Assembly (NCBI RefSeq): GCF_014698115.1
Contig: NZ_JACJSJ010000036.1
Span: forward strand, 1 to 64,000
DNA length: 64,000 bases
Source of the DNA: Nostoc sp. FACHB-973
GTDB taxonomy: Bacteria > Cyanobacteriota > Cyanobacteriia > Cyanobacteriales > Nostocaceae
Reading direction: 5' to 3'
The notes under the pieces were generated by a model. The model was given only the letters and a program-made list of their open reading frames with translations, was not told the origin of the DNA and did not search any database. Every line of letters begins with the position of its first letter. The first letter of the stretch is position 1. Position numbers and translations under genes: made by a program. Shown here one piece after another: positions 8,907-16,562 of this stretch.

Positions 8907-9713
8907 TTAAACAATCTTTGTCGAGAACAACTTTCTAAGACGCACGAAGAAGTTGTCTTGGGACGAGTCAATATCAAGAAATTCGACGTTTTCCCCTTCC
9001 AATCTCCGAGCAATGTTCTCAAAGGCTGTGCCAGCTAGAGAATGAGTTTCCCCTAATACCAAAGGTTCGCCGCGATTGGTAGATACAATAACACGCTCGT
9101 CGTCAGGGATTACCCCGATCAAGGGGATGGCGAGAAGTTCCTGAACATCTTGCACTGACATCATATCATTTGCTTGCACCATTGCGGGTCTGATGCGGTT
9201 AATTATTAAATGAACACGCTTAATCCCCTGTGCTTCTAGTAATCCAACTACTCGGTCTGCATCACGAACTGAGGAAATTTCGGGTGTGCTGACAACTAGC
9301 GCTTCTTTTGCTGGCCCGATCGCATTTTTAAATCCATTTTCAATGCCGGCGGGGCTATCAATAATTACATATTGATACTTTTGCGCTAGTGCATTCACCA
9401 ATAACTTCATCTGTTCTGGTGTGACTGCATCTTTCGAGCGATTTTGGGCTGCTGGCAAGAGTACGAGGTTGGGTTGTCGCTTATCTTTTACCAAGGCTTG
9501 TTCTAAACGACACTCTCTGGCCAAGACTTCCACCGCAGTATAGACGATGCGGTTTTCCAGCCCTAGCAGCAAATCCAAATTTCTCAGACCAAAATCCGCA
9601 TCAACCAAGGCAACTTGACGCCCCATTTTGGCTAAAGCCATGCCCAGATTTGCTGAAACTGTGGTTTTACCCACTCCTCCTTTACCGGAGGTAATCACAA
9701 TAATGCGAGTCAT
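8907..9713 (-). CDS. minD: septum site-determining ATPase MinD
   Basis: MinD is a deviant Walker A ATPase that dimerises on the membrane and recruits MinC. The protein has 268 residues. The P-loop is VITSGKGGVGKTTVSANLG (about residues 5-23), with the signature lysine in GKGGVGKT. Switch regions VALVDADFGLRNLDLLLG and IIDSPAGIE are present. The C-terminal amphipathic segment (NFFVRLRKLFSTKIV) would serve as the membrane-targeting helix. It is located between minC and minE in the standard order. Confidence 0.97.
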   Translation of the reverse strand: MTRIIVITSGKGGVGKTTVSANLGMALAKMGRQVALVDADFGLRNLDLLLGLENRIVYTAVEVLARECRLEQALVKDKRQPNLVLLPAAQNRSKDAVTPEQMKLLVNALAQKYQYVIIDSPAGIENGFKNAIGPAKEALVVSTPEISSVRDADRVVGLLEAQGIKRVHLIINRIRPAMVQANDMMSVQDVQELLAIPLIGVIPDDERVIVSTNRGEPLVLGETHSLAGTAFENIARRLEGENVEFLDIDSSQDNFFVRLRKLFSTKIV

Positions 9714-9961
9714 GATAGAAGTGCGGTCAATGAGGGTTCAGGAAATATAAAACTGTAAATTGCAGTATAAAGTATGAAGTATCGTATCAATTATGAAGAA
9801 ATGTCTGAATCTCAAGAGATGAGAGTCAGATATGAGTGTTTTTTATAGCGTTTTTCGGTTATGTACAATACACTTTGCTACGGGAAAAGGGCTAGGGATT
9901 AGAGTAGTGTATTCCATCTACATGAAAATCGCTATATTTCATCCTGCATATCCTTCATTCT
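9714..9961. other. minC-minD spacer
   Basis: A 248-bp AT-rich gap separates minC from minD. It holds no clear terminator or gene, so minD may have its own promoter here (inference). Confidence 0.3.
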
Positions 9962-11005
9962 TTAAGTAAATATTCCGGGTTGCTGATTGATCTTGGTCAA
10001 TTGGTTTCTGGAAAAATCAGTAGCCCTAGCGATGCGAATTCCTTGGGGCGTAATATGTGCCACCTCTGGGGAAAACTGCATCGGCGATTTTTCTGGTGCC
10101 CTAGCTACAGCATCTGCAATCCGCAATTGGGTTGGTTCCATTTGCAAGGCCATAATCAGACAAGAAACATTACCTCCGGCACCAGCATGAGCAATTCCCC
10201 GTAGACGACCCCAGATGATAATATCTCCATCTGCAATTACAATACCACCTGGATTTAAATCTCCCAAGAGAATTACTGTGCCAGGATGACGAATTTCTAC
10301 TCCAGAGCGTACAGTCATTTCTAAATAAAGGGCATCTGCCTGGGGTATGGCTGTAGCTTTGGGTTCTGTATTTAGAGAAGTTACGGGTTGTAGTTGCTCT
10401 ACGGAATAACCAGATGTGACAGCAGCGATCGCAGTTTGCCGCCGACTAGTCGAGACGGATATTAATCGCAGTTGAACTTCACTTAAAGCTTCGGCGAGTT
10501 CTTGCAGTTGTCTAGCATCTACTAGGCGGTCTTGCGCCATGAGATGTACGGGTGTGTTGGATATGCGAAAGCGATCGCCAGCGTTTAGGCGCTGTCTGGT
10601 TTGTTGCCAAATATCAGACCAACTGAGTTCTGAGGCAGGTACTTGAGATTCTGGCGGTAAAATTAATAACAGTCGTCCCCCTTCACTTTTCAGCTGGACT
10701 TGAATATTCTGATTGACCCGATTTCCTGGTAATGGTAAGTCACTACTATTTAAATCAGTCAGGATAGAGTTTGCGGAATTTGACTCTACATCCGGTTTAG
10801 CAGGAGTTGACTCTACATCGGCAAGCTCAGTATTTGATTTTAAATAGAGCAGCACAGAATTTAACTCAGCGTCCGGGAGGATAGAATCTGATTCTAGATC
10901 GGAAACAATAGAATTTCCCTCTACCTGGGAATGAATAGAGTTTGGTTCTGCATTAGGAGGTGCAGAATTTGACTTTACATTGGGTAATGCGGAATCAGAA
11001 GTCAT
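9962..11005 (-). CDS. minC: septum site-determining protein MinC with repetitive N-terminus
   Basis: MinC inhibits FtsZ assembly away from midcell. The C-terminal beta-helix domain is clear (about residues 225-330), with RSGVEIRHPGTVILLGDLNPGGIVIADGDIIIWGRLRG and AHAGAGGN. A MinC N-domain-like region spans about residues 100-210. The first 100 residues are an unusual acidic, serine/asparagine-rich array of degenerate 9-10-residue units such as NSIVSDLES, DSILPDAEL and NTELADVES. Total length 347 exceeds the 230-280 usual in other bacteria. The array is probably disordered. An internal start cannot be excluded, but the array is in frame with the rest. Confidence 0.9.
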   Translation of the reverse strand: MTSDSALPNVKSNSAPPNAEPNSIHSQVEGNSIVSDLESDSILPDAELNSVLLYLKSNTELADVESTPAKPDVESNSANSILTDLNSSDLPLPGNRVNQNIQVQLKSEGGRLLLILPPESQVPASELSWSDIWQQTRQRLNAGDRFRISNTPVHLMAQDRLVDARQLQELAEALSEVQLRLISVSTSRRQTAIAAVTSGYSVEQLQPVTSLNTEPKATAIPQADALYLEMTVRSGVEIRHPGTVILLGDLNPGGIVIADGDIIIWGRLRGIAHAGAGGNVSCLIMALQMEPTQLRIADAVARAPEKSPMQFSPEVAHITPQGIRIARATDFSRNQLTKINQQPGIFT

Positions 11006-11263
11006 GCGGTACTAGCCAAAAGACAAGGGACACACCGAATAATTACCAATATTAGATCACTTGCAAAATGCAGCAACATCCTTATAACATTTTGGATTTG
11101 AGATTTTCGATTCTGTACTACTAGGTTGAAGCAAGCTACACGTAGCACCTGGAAAAAAAAGGCTGATTAGATAAGCTTTTGGGTGCTTTCTCTGTCGTAA
11201 TCATTCTTCTAATTTTGGACTTTGGACAAAAAAGGCCTGAGTAGTTCAAAATTATCATTATTT

Positions 11264-12601
11264 TCATTCAGCACTTAAAGCTGTTTTAGTCAACCGTTGA
11301 TAAATTGTTCCCAAAGCATCAGCATTACCGACATTACCGGGAAACAACACCACAGGCAAATCAGGAAACTGGGGGTGATCCGATGGTGTCAGCACCATTG
11401 AACAACCAGGTAAAATTTGACCGAGTAAGCGGGCTGAATTTAAAGCTAGTCCAGTACTCAAGACATCGTTTGAGGTAATACCACCCTTACTGATTAAGAA
11501 TCCGATATCAGATGGTAAACCGCGCACAATATCCATCAATAAAGCTGAAACCGTCGCCCCAAACTCCAATCTTGTCTCTATATCCTTAAAACTCAATTCC
11601 TGACGGCTAGTATAAATCACTGGTGTTTTACCAGCCTCGTGTACTAACCGTGTACTTTCCTGAATTTCCCTTAGGAGTGCAGCAGATTGATTTGTTTGAT
11701 CGTCAAGTAGTCGCGCCACATTGACTTCAATTCCCACAGTTCCCTCTACTTGCAATAGCGCCTCTAACTGTTGAGTAGTTTTTTTCACATGGGAACCAAC
11801 AATCACCGCACCTGGTTTGCCTTGTAGCACGTACTGTGCCATGTTTTGGGCAGCGATGGGTTGGGGAGGTAAAGCGGCTAAAGCCGTTAAAATACTGGCA
11901 GCACTGCGAAATAAAAAGCGTTTACCTTGACTTGCCGCGGTTAGTATGTCAATTGCAAAGCGGTTGAGGTCGGCTTGAGTTTCACCATCGACGACAGCAC
12001 ACTGATTATGACTCAGTTTGAGCAAGCGTTCCAGACTACCAGCGCGAATATCAGCTAGAAGGAACCTTTCTACTGCTTCAGCCGGAATTTGTCCTTGGGT
12101 TTTTTCTTCGACGTACTTGGGTAAGTAACTGTGATGGTAGCTGAAGACTGAATCACGGGCAAATTCGGTTTCATGGACTGGGGTGGGTACACCATCAATG
12201 ATTAAATAATGCACACTGTCGCGGGTAATGCGTCCGCCCTCAAAAAATGCAGGTACAAGAAAATGAGCATCAAAAGGGCCGAGTTCTTGAGCGATCGCAT
12301 CTGTTTCAATGGGATAATGTCCGCGCAAAGTAGAATCAGAACGACTGACAATCAGAAAATCGTCAATTCCTTCAGCCTCCAAAGCAACTTTCAGATTTTG
12401 GCAAACTTCTTTGGTGACAGATGCAGCTGACTCTGGGGTTAAGGATCTAGTATTAGTCAACACAAAGAAAATCGGTGAATCATCCTGTAACCCACTGCGT
12501 AGAGTGTTCACATCCCAGTGCATTAGCAGTAAACAGCTGTGGACTGTTTGAGAACCTGTAGGATCGTCATCTAGGACAATTATTTTGGGTTTGTTGATCA
12601 T
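11264..12601 (-). CDS. four-carbon acid sugar kinase family protein (DUF1537)
   Basis: This 445-residue protein matches the DUF1537 kinase family. The N-terminal motif VLDDDPTGSQTVH (about residues 9-21) starts the substrate-binding domain, and SRSDSTLRGHYPIETDAI (about 106-123) is also family-typical. The C-terminal nucleotide-binding domain includes GFLISKGGITSNDVL (about 364-378) and VLFPGNVGNADAL. Characterised members phosphorylate D-threonate, D-erythronate or related acids. The usual pathway partners (PdxA2-like dehydrogenase, aldolase) are not adjacent. The precise substrate is therefore unknown. Confidence 0.85.
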   Translation of the reverse strand: MINKPKIIVLDDDPTGSQTVHSCLLLMHWDVNTLRSGLQDDSPIFFVLTNTRSLTPESAASVTKEVCQNLKVALEAEGIDDFLIVSRSDSTLRGHYPIETDAIAQELGPFDAHFLVPAFFEGGRITRDSVHYLIIDGVPTPVHETEFARDSVFSYHHSYLPKYVEEKTQGQIPAEAVERFLLADIRAGSLERLLKLSHNQCAVVDGETQADLNRFAIDILTAASQGKRFLFRSAASILTALAALPPQPIAAQNMAQYVLQGKPGAVIVGSHVKKTTQQLEALLQVEGTVGIEVNVARLLDDQTNQSAALLREIQESTRLVHEAGKTPVIYTSRQELSFKDIETRLEFGATVSALLMDIVRGLPSDIGFLISKGGITSNDVLSTGLALNSARLLGQILPGCSMVLTPSDHPQFPDLPVVLFPGNVGNADALGTIYQRLTKTALSAE

Positions 12602-12660
12602 TCAATTTTGGATTTTAGATTTTGGATTTTAGATTGACTCTACTATTCAACTCAAAGGCT
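12602..12660. repeat. TTTTGGATTTTAGA-type simple repeat
   Basis: ATTTTGGATTTTAGATTTTGG units lie directly upstream of the DUF1537 gene. The same motif recurs at 22870-22905 and, inverted, at 23103-23125. Confidence 0.55.
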
Positions 12661-12792
12661 GTATCATCGAGGAATCATTGGTTAATTGGGCAATTGTTTT
12701 TGAGAAAAATAGCAGATGAAGCATAGTTTAGGGCAAAAGCTAAGAATTTCTTTGCCTATTGCCTGCCATACATCCGCAAGTAAAAACTCAAT

Positions 12793-13455
12793 TCAACTTT
12801 TGTGCAATTTTCGGATTTCTGCTTGCACATCGATCGCAATCTGCAATGACTGATTTAAAAGTTGAGCGTATTCACCTGCTTGACTACTAACTTGTAAAGC
12901 TTGGAGACTGGCTAAATTATTGACAAATAACTCTTGGTTGTTAGCAAGCAATTTTCTATTATCTCGCAAAATTCGTTCCGTTTTCAAAGCGCGGACTAAA
13001 TCTTCTCGAATCAATTGCAGGGCGGCGGTGACTTGATCTCGGTCATGGATACTGCTTTCTACGTTCCCTGATGCTGCCAATTGGTCATTGATATCTATGG
13101 CGCTAATCAGGTCATGATATTTATCAACTTCATCTAAAAGTATTGTCAGTCCTTCAGGAAAGGTCAATTGTCGCCAGAGGGTTCGCCCCACTAATATGGG
13201 GATTGGCACTAAAATTAGTAAAAGAATTCCGAATTTAATTGAAGACCCAATTGTTGGCAGAATAATAAACGCATAAATAAAGCCAACGATGATTGGGGTT
13301 AGCGCCAGCGTCACCAGCATTTCATTGAGCAAAAATCCTAATCGCTTCTTGCTATCTCGCAAAACAGAGGGTCGAAAAACGTCTTCTGGGTCGAACCCAG
13401 TTAAACGTCTCAGTTCTCCCTTGCTAATTTCCAAGCCTATTAAGTCCGGCTGCAC
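12793..13455 (-). CDS. hypothetical membrane protein with coiled-coil C-terminus
   Basis: This 220-residue protein is not assigned to a named family. A soluble N-terminus mentions LTGFDPEDVF. Two adjacent hydrophobic segments follow (about residues 50-72 and 75-93, ending in LVGRTLWRQLTFP). The remaining 120 residues are helical and probably coiled coil (AALQLIREDLVRALKTERILRDNRKLLANNQ). This suggests an inner-membrane hairpin with a cytoplasmic helical domain. It stands alone between DUF1537 and a long spacer. The function is unknown. Confidence 0.65.
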   Translation of the reverse strand: MQPDLIGLEISKGELRRLTGFDPEDVFRPSVLRDSKKRLGFLLNEMLVTLALTPIIVGFIYAFIILPTIGSSIKFGILLLILVPIPILVGRTLWRQLTFPEGLTILLDEVDKYHDLISAIDINDQLAASGNVESSIHDRDQVTAALQLIREDLVRALKTERILRDNRKLLANNQELFVNNLASLQALQVSSQAGEYAQLLNQSLQIAIDVQAEIRKLHKS

Positions 13456-13885
13456 GGCTGGATACTCCTATAGAAGCCCAAGTTGCGTATTTATTTTAAT
13501 CGGGTTTGGTAAAGATATGTTGGTATTTATCCTGGGCACCTTAATGGTAATTTTGAGAAATTTCTTTACTCAGATCCAATTAGGCTAAACGCTAGCTCAG
13601 TGTGACTCCCACTTTGCCATCATGTAAAGCTAACATTTTCTATGCACCATTTGGAAGTTCAGAGGTAGTATATTTTATAACTGAGGCATCATTGGCGATC
13701 GCCAAAGTACATCTGATTCCCTGTCGTCCTATACTTGGGTAGCAGTACCGTGGTGGGCGTGTTGGTTCGCATTATTCAGTCCAGCAAAATATTGTAAGTT
13801 AATATCTCACTCCCTTTTGTTCTGGTGTGGAGCAAAATGGATATAGGTTTGAGATTAGTCAGCGACAAAAACGGGAAATACCCCT
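13456..13885. other. 430-bp spacer, nothing recognised
   Basis: Mixed-composition DNA between the minus-strand membrane protein and plus-strand Uma2. It contains GCGATCGC-like sites but no supported gene or clear terminator. Confidence 0.35.
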
Positions 13886-14503
13886 ATGACAGCACTTACA
13901 TTAAATCTTAATTCTGTAATTAAACTCACAAGAGAGCAGTTTTATCAATTGTGTGAAGAAAACCCAGATTTAAAATTAGAACGCAACGCCCAAGGAGAAT
14001 TAATTCTAATGCCACCGACGGGAGGAGAAACCGGGAGAAGTAATGTTAATTTAATTCTTCAAGTAGCATCATGGAATGAACAAAATCAACTTGGCGAAGT
14101 TTTTGATTCATCAACTGGATTTACTTTACCAAATGGTGCTGACCGTTCTCCTGATGTTTCTTGGATGGAAAAATCCCGTTGGGAGGCTTTGACTAAAGAA
14201 CAAAGAGAAAAATTTATTCCTCTATGTCCTGATTTTGTAATTGAAATTATGTCACCATCTGATACTTTGAAAAAAGTTCAAGACAAAATGAATGAGTATA
14301 AATCAAATGGGTGTCGATTGGGTTGGTTGCTCAATCGAAAAAAAAAGGAAGTAGAAATTTATCGTCCAGGACAAGAAGTAGAAGTTTTAAAATTTCCTCA
14401 AAATCTTTCTGGTGAGAATGTTTTACCTGGATTTGTACTGAATCTGCAAAAAATTTGGGGGGTAAGGCGATCTATCAGAAGAAAAACTGCTTTATCCATG
14501 TAG
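13886..14503 (+). CDS. Uma2 family putative endonuclease (DUF820)
   Basis: This protein belongs to the Uma2 superfamily of PD-(D/E)xK-fold proteins, which are greatly expanded in cyanobacteria. Visible landmarks are the N-terminal LTREQFYQLCEENPDLKLERNAQGELILMPPTGGE, the RSPDVSW motif (about residues 92-98), and FVIEIMSPSD with a following KMNEYKSNGCRLGW (about residues 117-152). The length of 205 is slightly above the usual 190. The last 13 residues lie beyond a G-run near 14456-14462. A one-base change there would create a stop directly after LQKIWG, so the tail may be a recent frameshift. Role unproven. Confidence 0.85.
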   Translation: MTALTLNLNSVIKLTREQFYQLCEENPDLKLERNAQGELILMPPTGGETGRSNVNLILQVASWNEQNQLGEVFDSSTGFTLPNGADRSPDVSWMEKSRWEALTKEQREKFIPLCPDFVIEIMSPSDTLKKVQDKMNEYKSNGCRLGWLLNRKKKEVEIYRPGQEVEVLKFPQNLSGENVLPGFVLNLQKIWGVRRSIRRKTALSM

Positions 14504-14519
14504 CTACATTGAGTAAAAA

Positions 14520-14590
14520 TAATTTCCAAGCGATGCCTACGGTCTTCGCGGAGCGTCTTGTTGGCGTAGCCTCTCGTGGAGAAGAGATCA
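14520..14590. repeat. interspersed palindromic repeat (GATGCCTACGG type)
   Basis: Contains GATGCCTACGGTCTTCGCGG and GGCGTAGCCTCTCGTGGAGAAG, with internal complementarity. Related sequence occurs at 8483-8500 (GATGCCTACGGC) and at about 23000-23055 (CCTCTCGTAGAGAAGG). Confidence 0.5.
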
Positions 14591-14609
14591 AACCTATCGC
14601 TGAATATAA

Positions 14610-14819
14610 TTAATCTTGCCAATTTTGTTTTGCTCTAGTAAAAATTTCATCTATACTCTGATCTTGATATATTGTTCTAGAGATTTCTACATAATCAGTA
14701 GGATTTTTGTGTAACAATGTCAAAAATCGCATAGCTGCTGCTGAACCAAGATATTTATATAGTGCATTGATACCTTTTACTCTAATTTCTGTATCATCCA
14801 TAATATTATTTATTTCCAT
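14610..14819 (-). CDS. small antitoxin-like partner of PIN protein
   Basis: A short helical protein (69 residues from ATG 14819) containing DDTEIRVKGINALYKYLGSAAAMRFLTLLH and ending IDEIFTRAKQNWQD. I recognise the pattern of small cyanobacterial proteins encoded beside PIN-domain genes and believed to act as antitoxins. The PIN gene stop at 14806-14808 overlaps this start, so the two are translationally coupled. A later ATG at 14801 is possible. A longer frame extends upstream to 14846 but would run further into the PIN gene. The order toxin-then-antitoxin is less common than the reverse. The function is inferred from context. Confidence 0.6.
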   Translation of the reverse strand: MEINNIMDDTEIRVKGINALYKYLGSAAAMRFLTLLHKNPTDYVEISRTIYQDQSIDEIFTRAKQNWQD

Positions 14820-15261
14820 AGTTCTCATTATTCCTAATGTAATCAATTGGGTTCATGATTGCTATTTCTAATTCCAAGTTCTGAGCTTTTTTTCTGAAAC
14901 TGTCATCACAAGTTAAGAAAAAATCAGCTTGAATATAAACAGCACAGGCTAAGTGTAGAGCATCTTTGCTCGATAGATTAGCTAACTGCTGGAACAAACG
15001 GGCTTGTTCTGCTATTTCAGTTTTTGGAGCTACCTTTATTTTACACAAACTCACCATACCCAAAACTGAATATTTACGATCAACAAAGGGGCATAACTGG
15101 GTTTCATCTTGGTGCATAAAAGACCACACCAGACTTACTTGTTCTTTTTGAGCTTGAGTAAATATCTCTTGGCAGGCTACAGCTTCCATTTGAATTCTAA
15201 CTTGTCTTGGATCGTCAAAGCCACGTTGAAAGCAGTTATAGTCTAGATAAATCAGAGTCAT
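14806..15261 (-). CDS. PIN-domain protein, putative toxin ribonuclease
   Basis: A 151-residue protein with PIN features. IYLDYNCFQRGFDD at the N-terminus supplies the first acidic position, LSSKDALHLACAVYIQADFFLTCDD (about residues 94-118) supplies the second and third acidic clusters, and the C-terminus has the typical IMNPIDYI strand. PIN toxins are Mg-dependent RNases. It is paired and overlapping with the small downstream gene at 14610-14819, which supports a toxin-antitoxin reading. The start at 15261 is an ATG. Confidence 0.7.
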   Translation of the reverse strand: MTLIYLDYNCFQRGFDDPRQVRIQMEAVACQEIFTQAQKEQVSLVWSFMHQDETQLCPFVDRKYSVLGMVSLCKIKVAPKTEIAEQARLFQQLANLSSKDALHLACAVYIQADFFLTCDDSFRKKAQNLELEIAIMNPIDYIRNNENYGNK

Positions 15262-15351
15262 GTTTCATATTTAGTAACTGCACTACTGTTTTTGTATATT
15301 AACTGGTGATAGCGATCGCAATGACAATAATCTCATCAGCTTGATTTAGAC

Positions 15352-15512
15352 AGGACTTACGCACAGGTAATGGAAAATCGAACCGCAGAGAAGCCAGTGC
15401 GTTGGGCGGGTTCCCCGACTTGTTCGCGCAGTGGCGACCACAGGAGAAGCAACTGGCGCGACGCAGAGGGCACGGAGAAATTAGAGTTTCAGAGAGTTAT
15501 TGCGTAAGTCCT
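15352..15512. mobile_element. MITE-like element with 12-bp perfect inverted ends
   Basis: AGGACTTACGCA at 15352-15363 and TGCGTAAGTCCT at 15501-15512 are perfect inverted repeats 161 bp apart. The interior includes CGACTTGTTCGCGCAGTGG (near 15417), a repeat also found inside the barrel gene near 47250. A related element is at 41218-41337. Confidence 0.55.
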
Positions 15513-15521
15513 ATTAGATAA

Positions 15522-16004
15522 TCATTGATGATCGTGGTTATATTCAGGAAACCAGTTTTCATCTAAAATTTGTTCTAAAGAGCCAATCGGTATTAAGGGG
15601 AATATGTCAACGGCAAGTTGAGAGCGATCGCTTGCTTCTGTCCTTGCATCTTGATAACATTCATCAAATATTTCTAAAATGTAAGGTTTTAAGCTAGGAC
15701 TATCTTTGAGTCGCTCCTTAATCTCTCTACGGAATGTCCTGATTTCCCCTTTCCAATGCCCTTGATTTCGCTCCCGTTCCCCATTCCAATATATGAGCTT
15801 AAGCAGATGTTCAAAAAGTCGAATCAACAGACTTTTCACCGCTCGCTTCTCGCTCCTACCCATAGTTTCTAATTCTTCTAACAAATTCTCTAAATCCACA
15901 GATAAAAACTGTCCAGCACGAAGTTGATTGATAGTCGTCCTCAGCCACAGGTAATAATCTTGGTCGTATAAAGTCTGAGTTGTTGGTTCTATTTGTATCA
16001 CCAT
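15522..16004 (-). CDS. DUF29 family protein
   Basis: This intact 160-residue member of DUF29 begins YDQDYYLWLRTTINQLRAGQF, followed by the conserved DLENLLEELETMGRSEKRAVKSLLIRLFEHLLKL helical core (about residues 38-72). It ends EQILDENWFPEY. DUF29 is a cyanobacteria-rich family of unknown function. Its C-terminus matches the fragment at 762-911, and a third, more divergent copy is at 56125-56607. Upstream on the same strand lies a dprA-like relic, reproducing the dprA/DUF29 pairing at the left edge of the window. Confidence 0.85.
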   Translation of the reverse strand: MVIQIEPTTQTLYDQDYYLWLRTTINQLRAGQFLSVDLENLLEELETMGRSEKRAVKSLLIRLFEHLLKLIYWNGERERNQGHWKGEIRTFRREIKERLKDSPSLKPYILEIFDECYQDARTEASDRSQLAVDIFPLIPIGSLEQILDENWFPEYNHDHQ

Positions 16005-16055
16005 ACACTTGTTAAACTCCTATTATTTGTTGTACTAGACATTAATCAATACGCA

Positions 16056-16141
16056 AGACTTACCCAAGACATGACCGAAAACCTTATTATTGCGTAGCGG
16101 TAATTCATGTAGACGCAAAGCGGTTTCCCGCAGGAAAAGGT
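16056..16141. repeat. interspersed repeat copy (matches 41221-41304)
   Basis: The segment around GACCGAAAACCTTATTATTG and AGACGCAAAGCGGTTTCCCG aligns along about 85 bp with 41221-41304. Here it sits exactly between the dprA relic and the DUF29 gene. Confidence 0.6.
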
Positions 16142-16322
16142 TTCGCGCCTTGATTGTGCAGTTGTTGATTACCTTCTGAGATAGTGGCGTGCAAGCGTAC
16201 AAAAACTGGGATATCTTTGAGTCGGGAAAGGGCTTCCACTACACCAGCCCAAGTACCACCTTTGCCAAAAGAAGAACTGACTACAAGGGCATAATCCGCT
16301 AAAGCATAAATATATTTGTTTC
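16142..16322 (-). pseudogene. dprA-like internal fragment (inverted copy of 217-395)
   Basis: Read on the minus strand, this 180-bp piece encodes NKYIYALADYALVVSSSFGK followed by GGTWAGVVEALSRLKDIPVF and SEGNQQLHNQG. It is nearly identical at the DNA level to the corresponding part of the DprA-like relic at the left edge. Both ends are abrupt: one at a repeat (16056-16141), the other at unrelated sequence near 16323. It cannot make a functional protein. Confidence 0.7.
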
Positions 16323-16562
16323 TGGCAAGTTATGTAAACACTGAATTCTGAACATAGAAGATACCACGACGCGATCGCAATTTCCGCAAATCCTAAGCAG
16401 TTCTACATCGCAAATGCGTGTATATTGTGGAAAGTGTGATGTCAACTCCTCTCAGCAGTCAAAAAACTGACAAACAATGCAAAAACTAAAATTACTGACA
16501 TACACATCAAAACTATTGTTAAAATCCAGATAATTTTAAGTTAGAATTCCTACCCGACTCCT

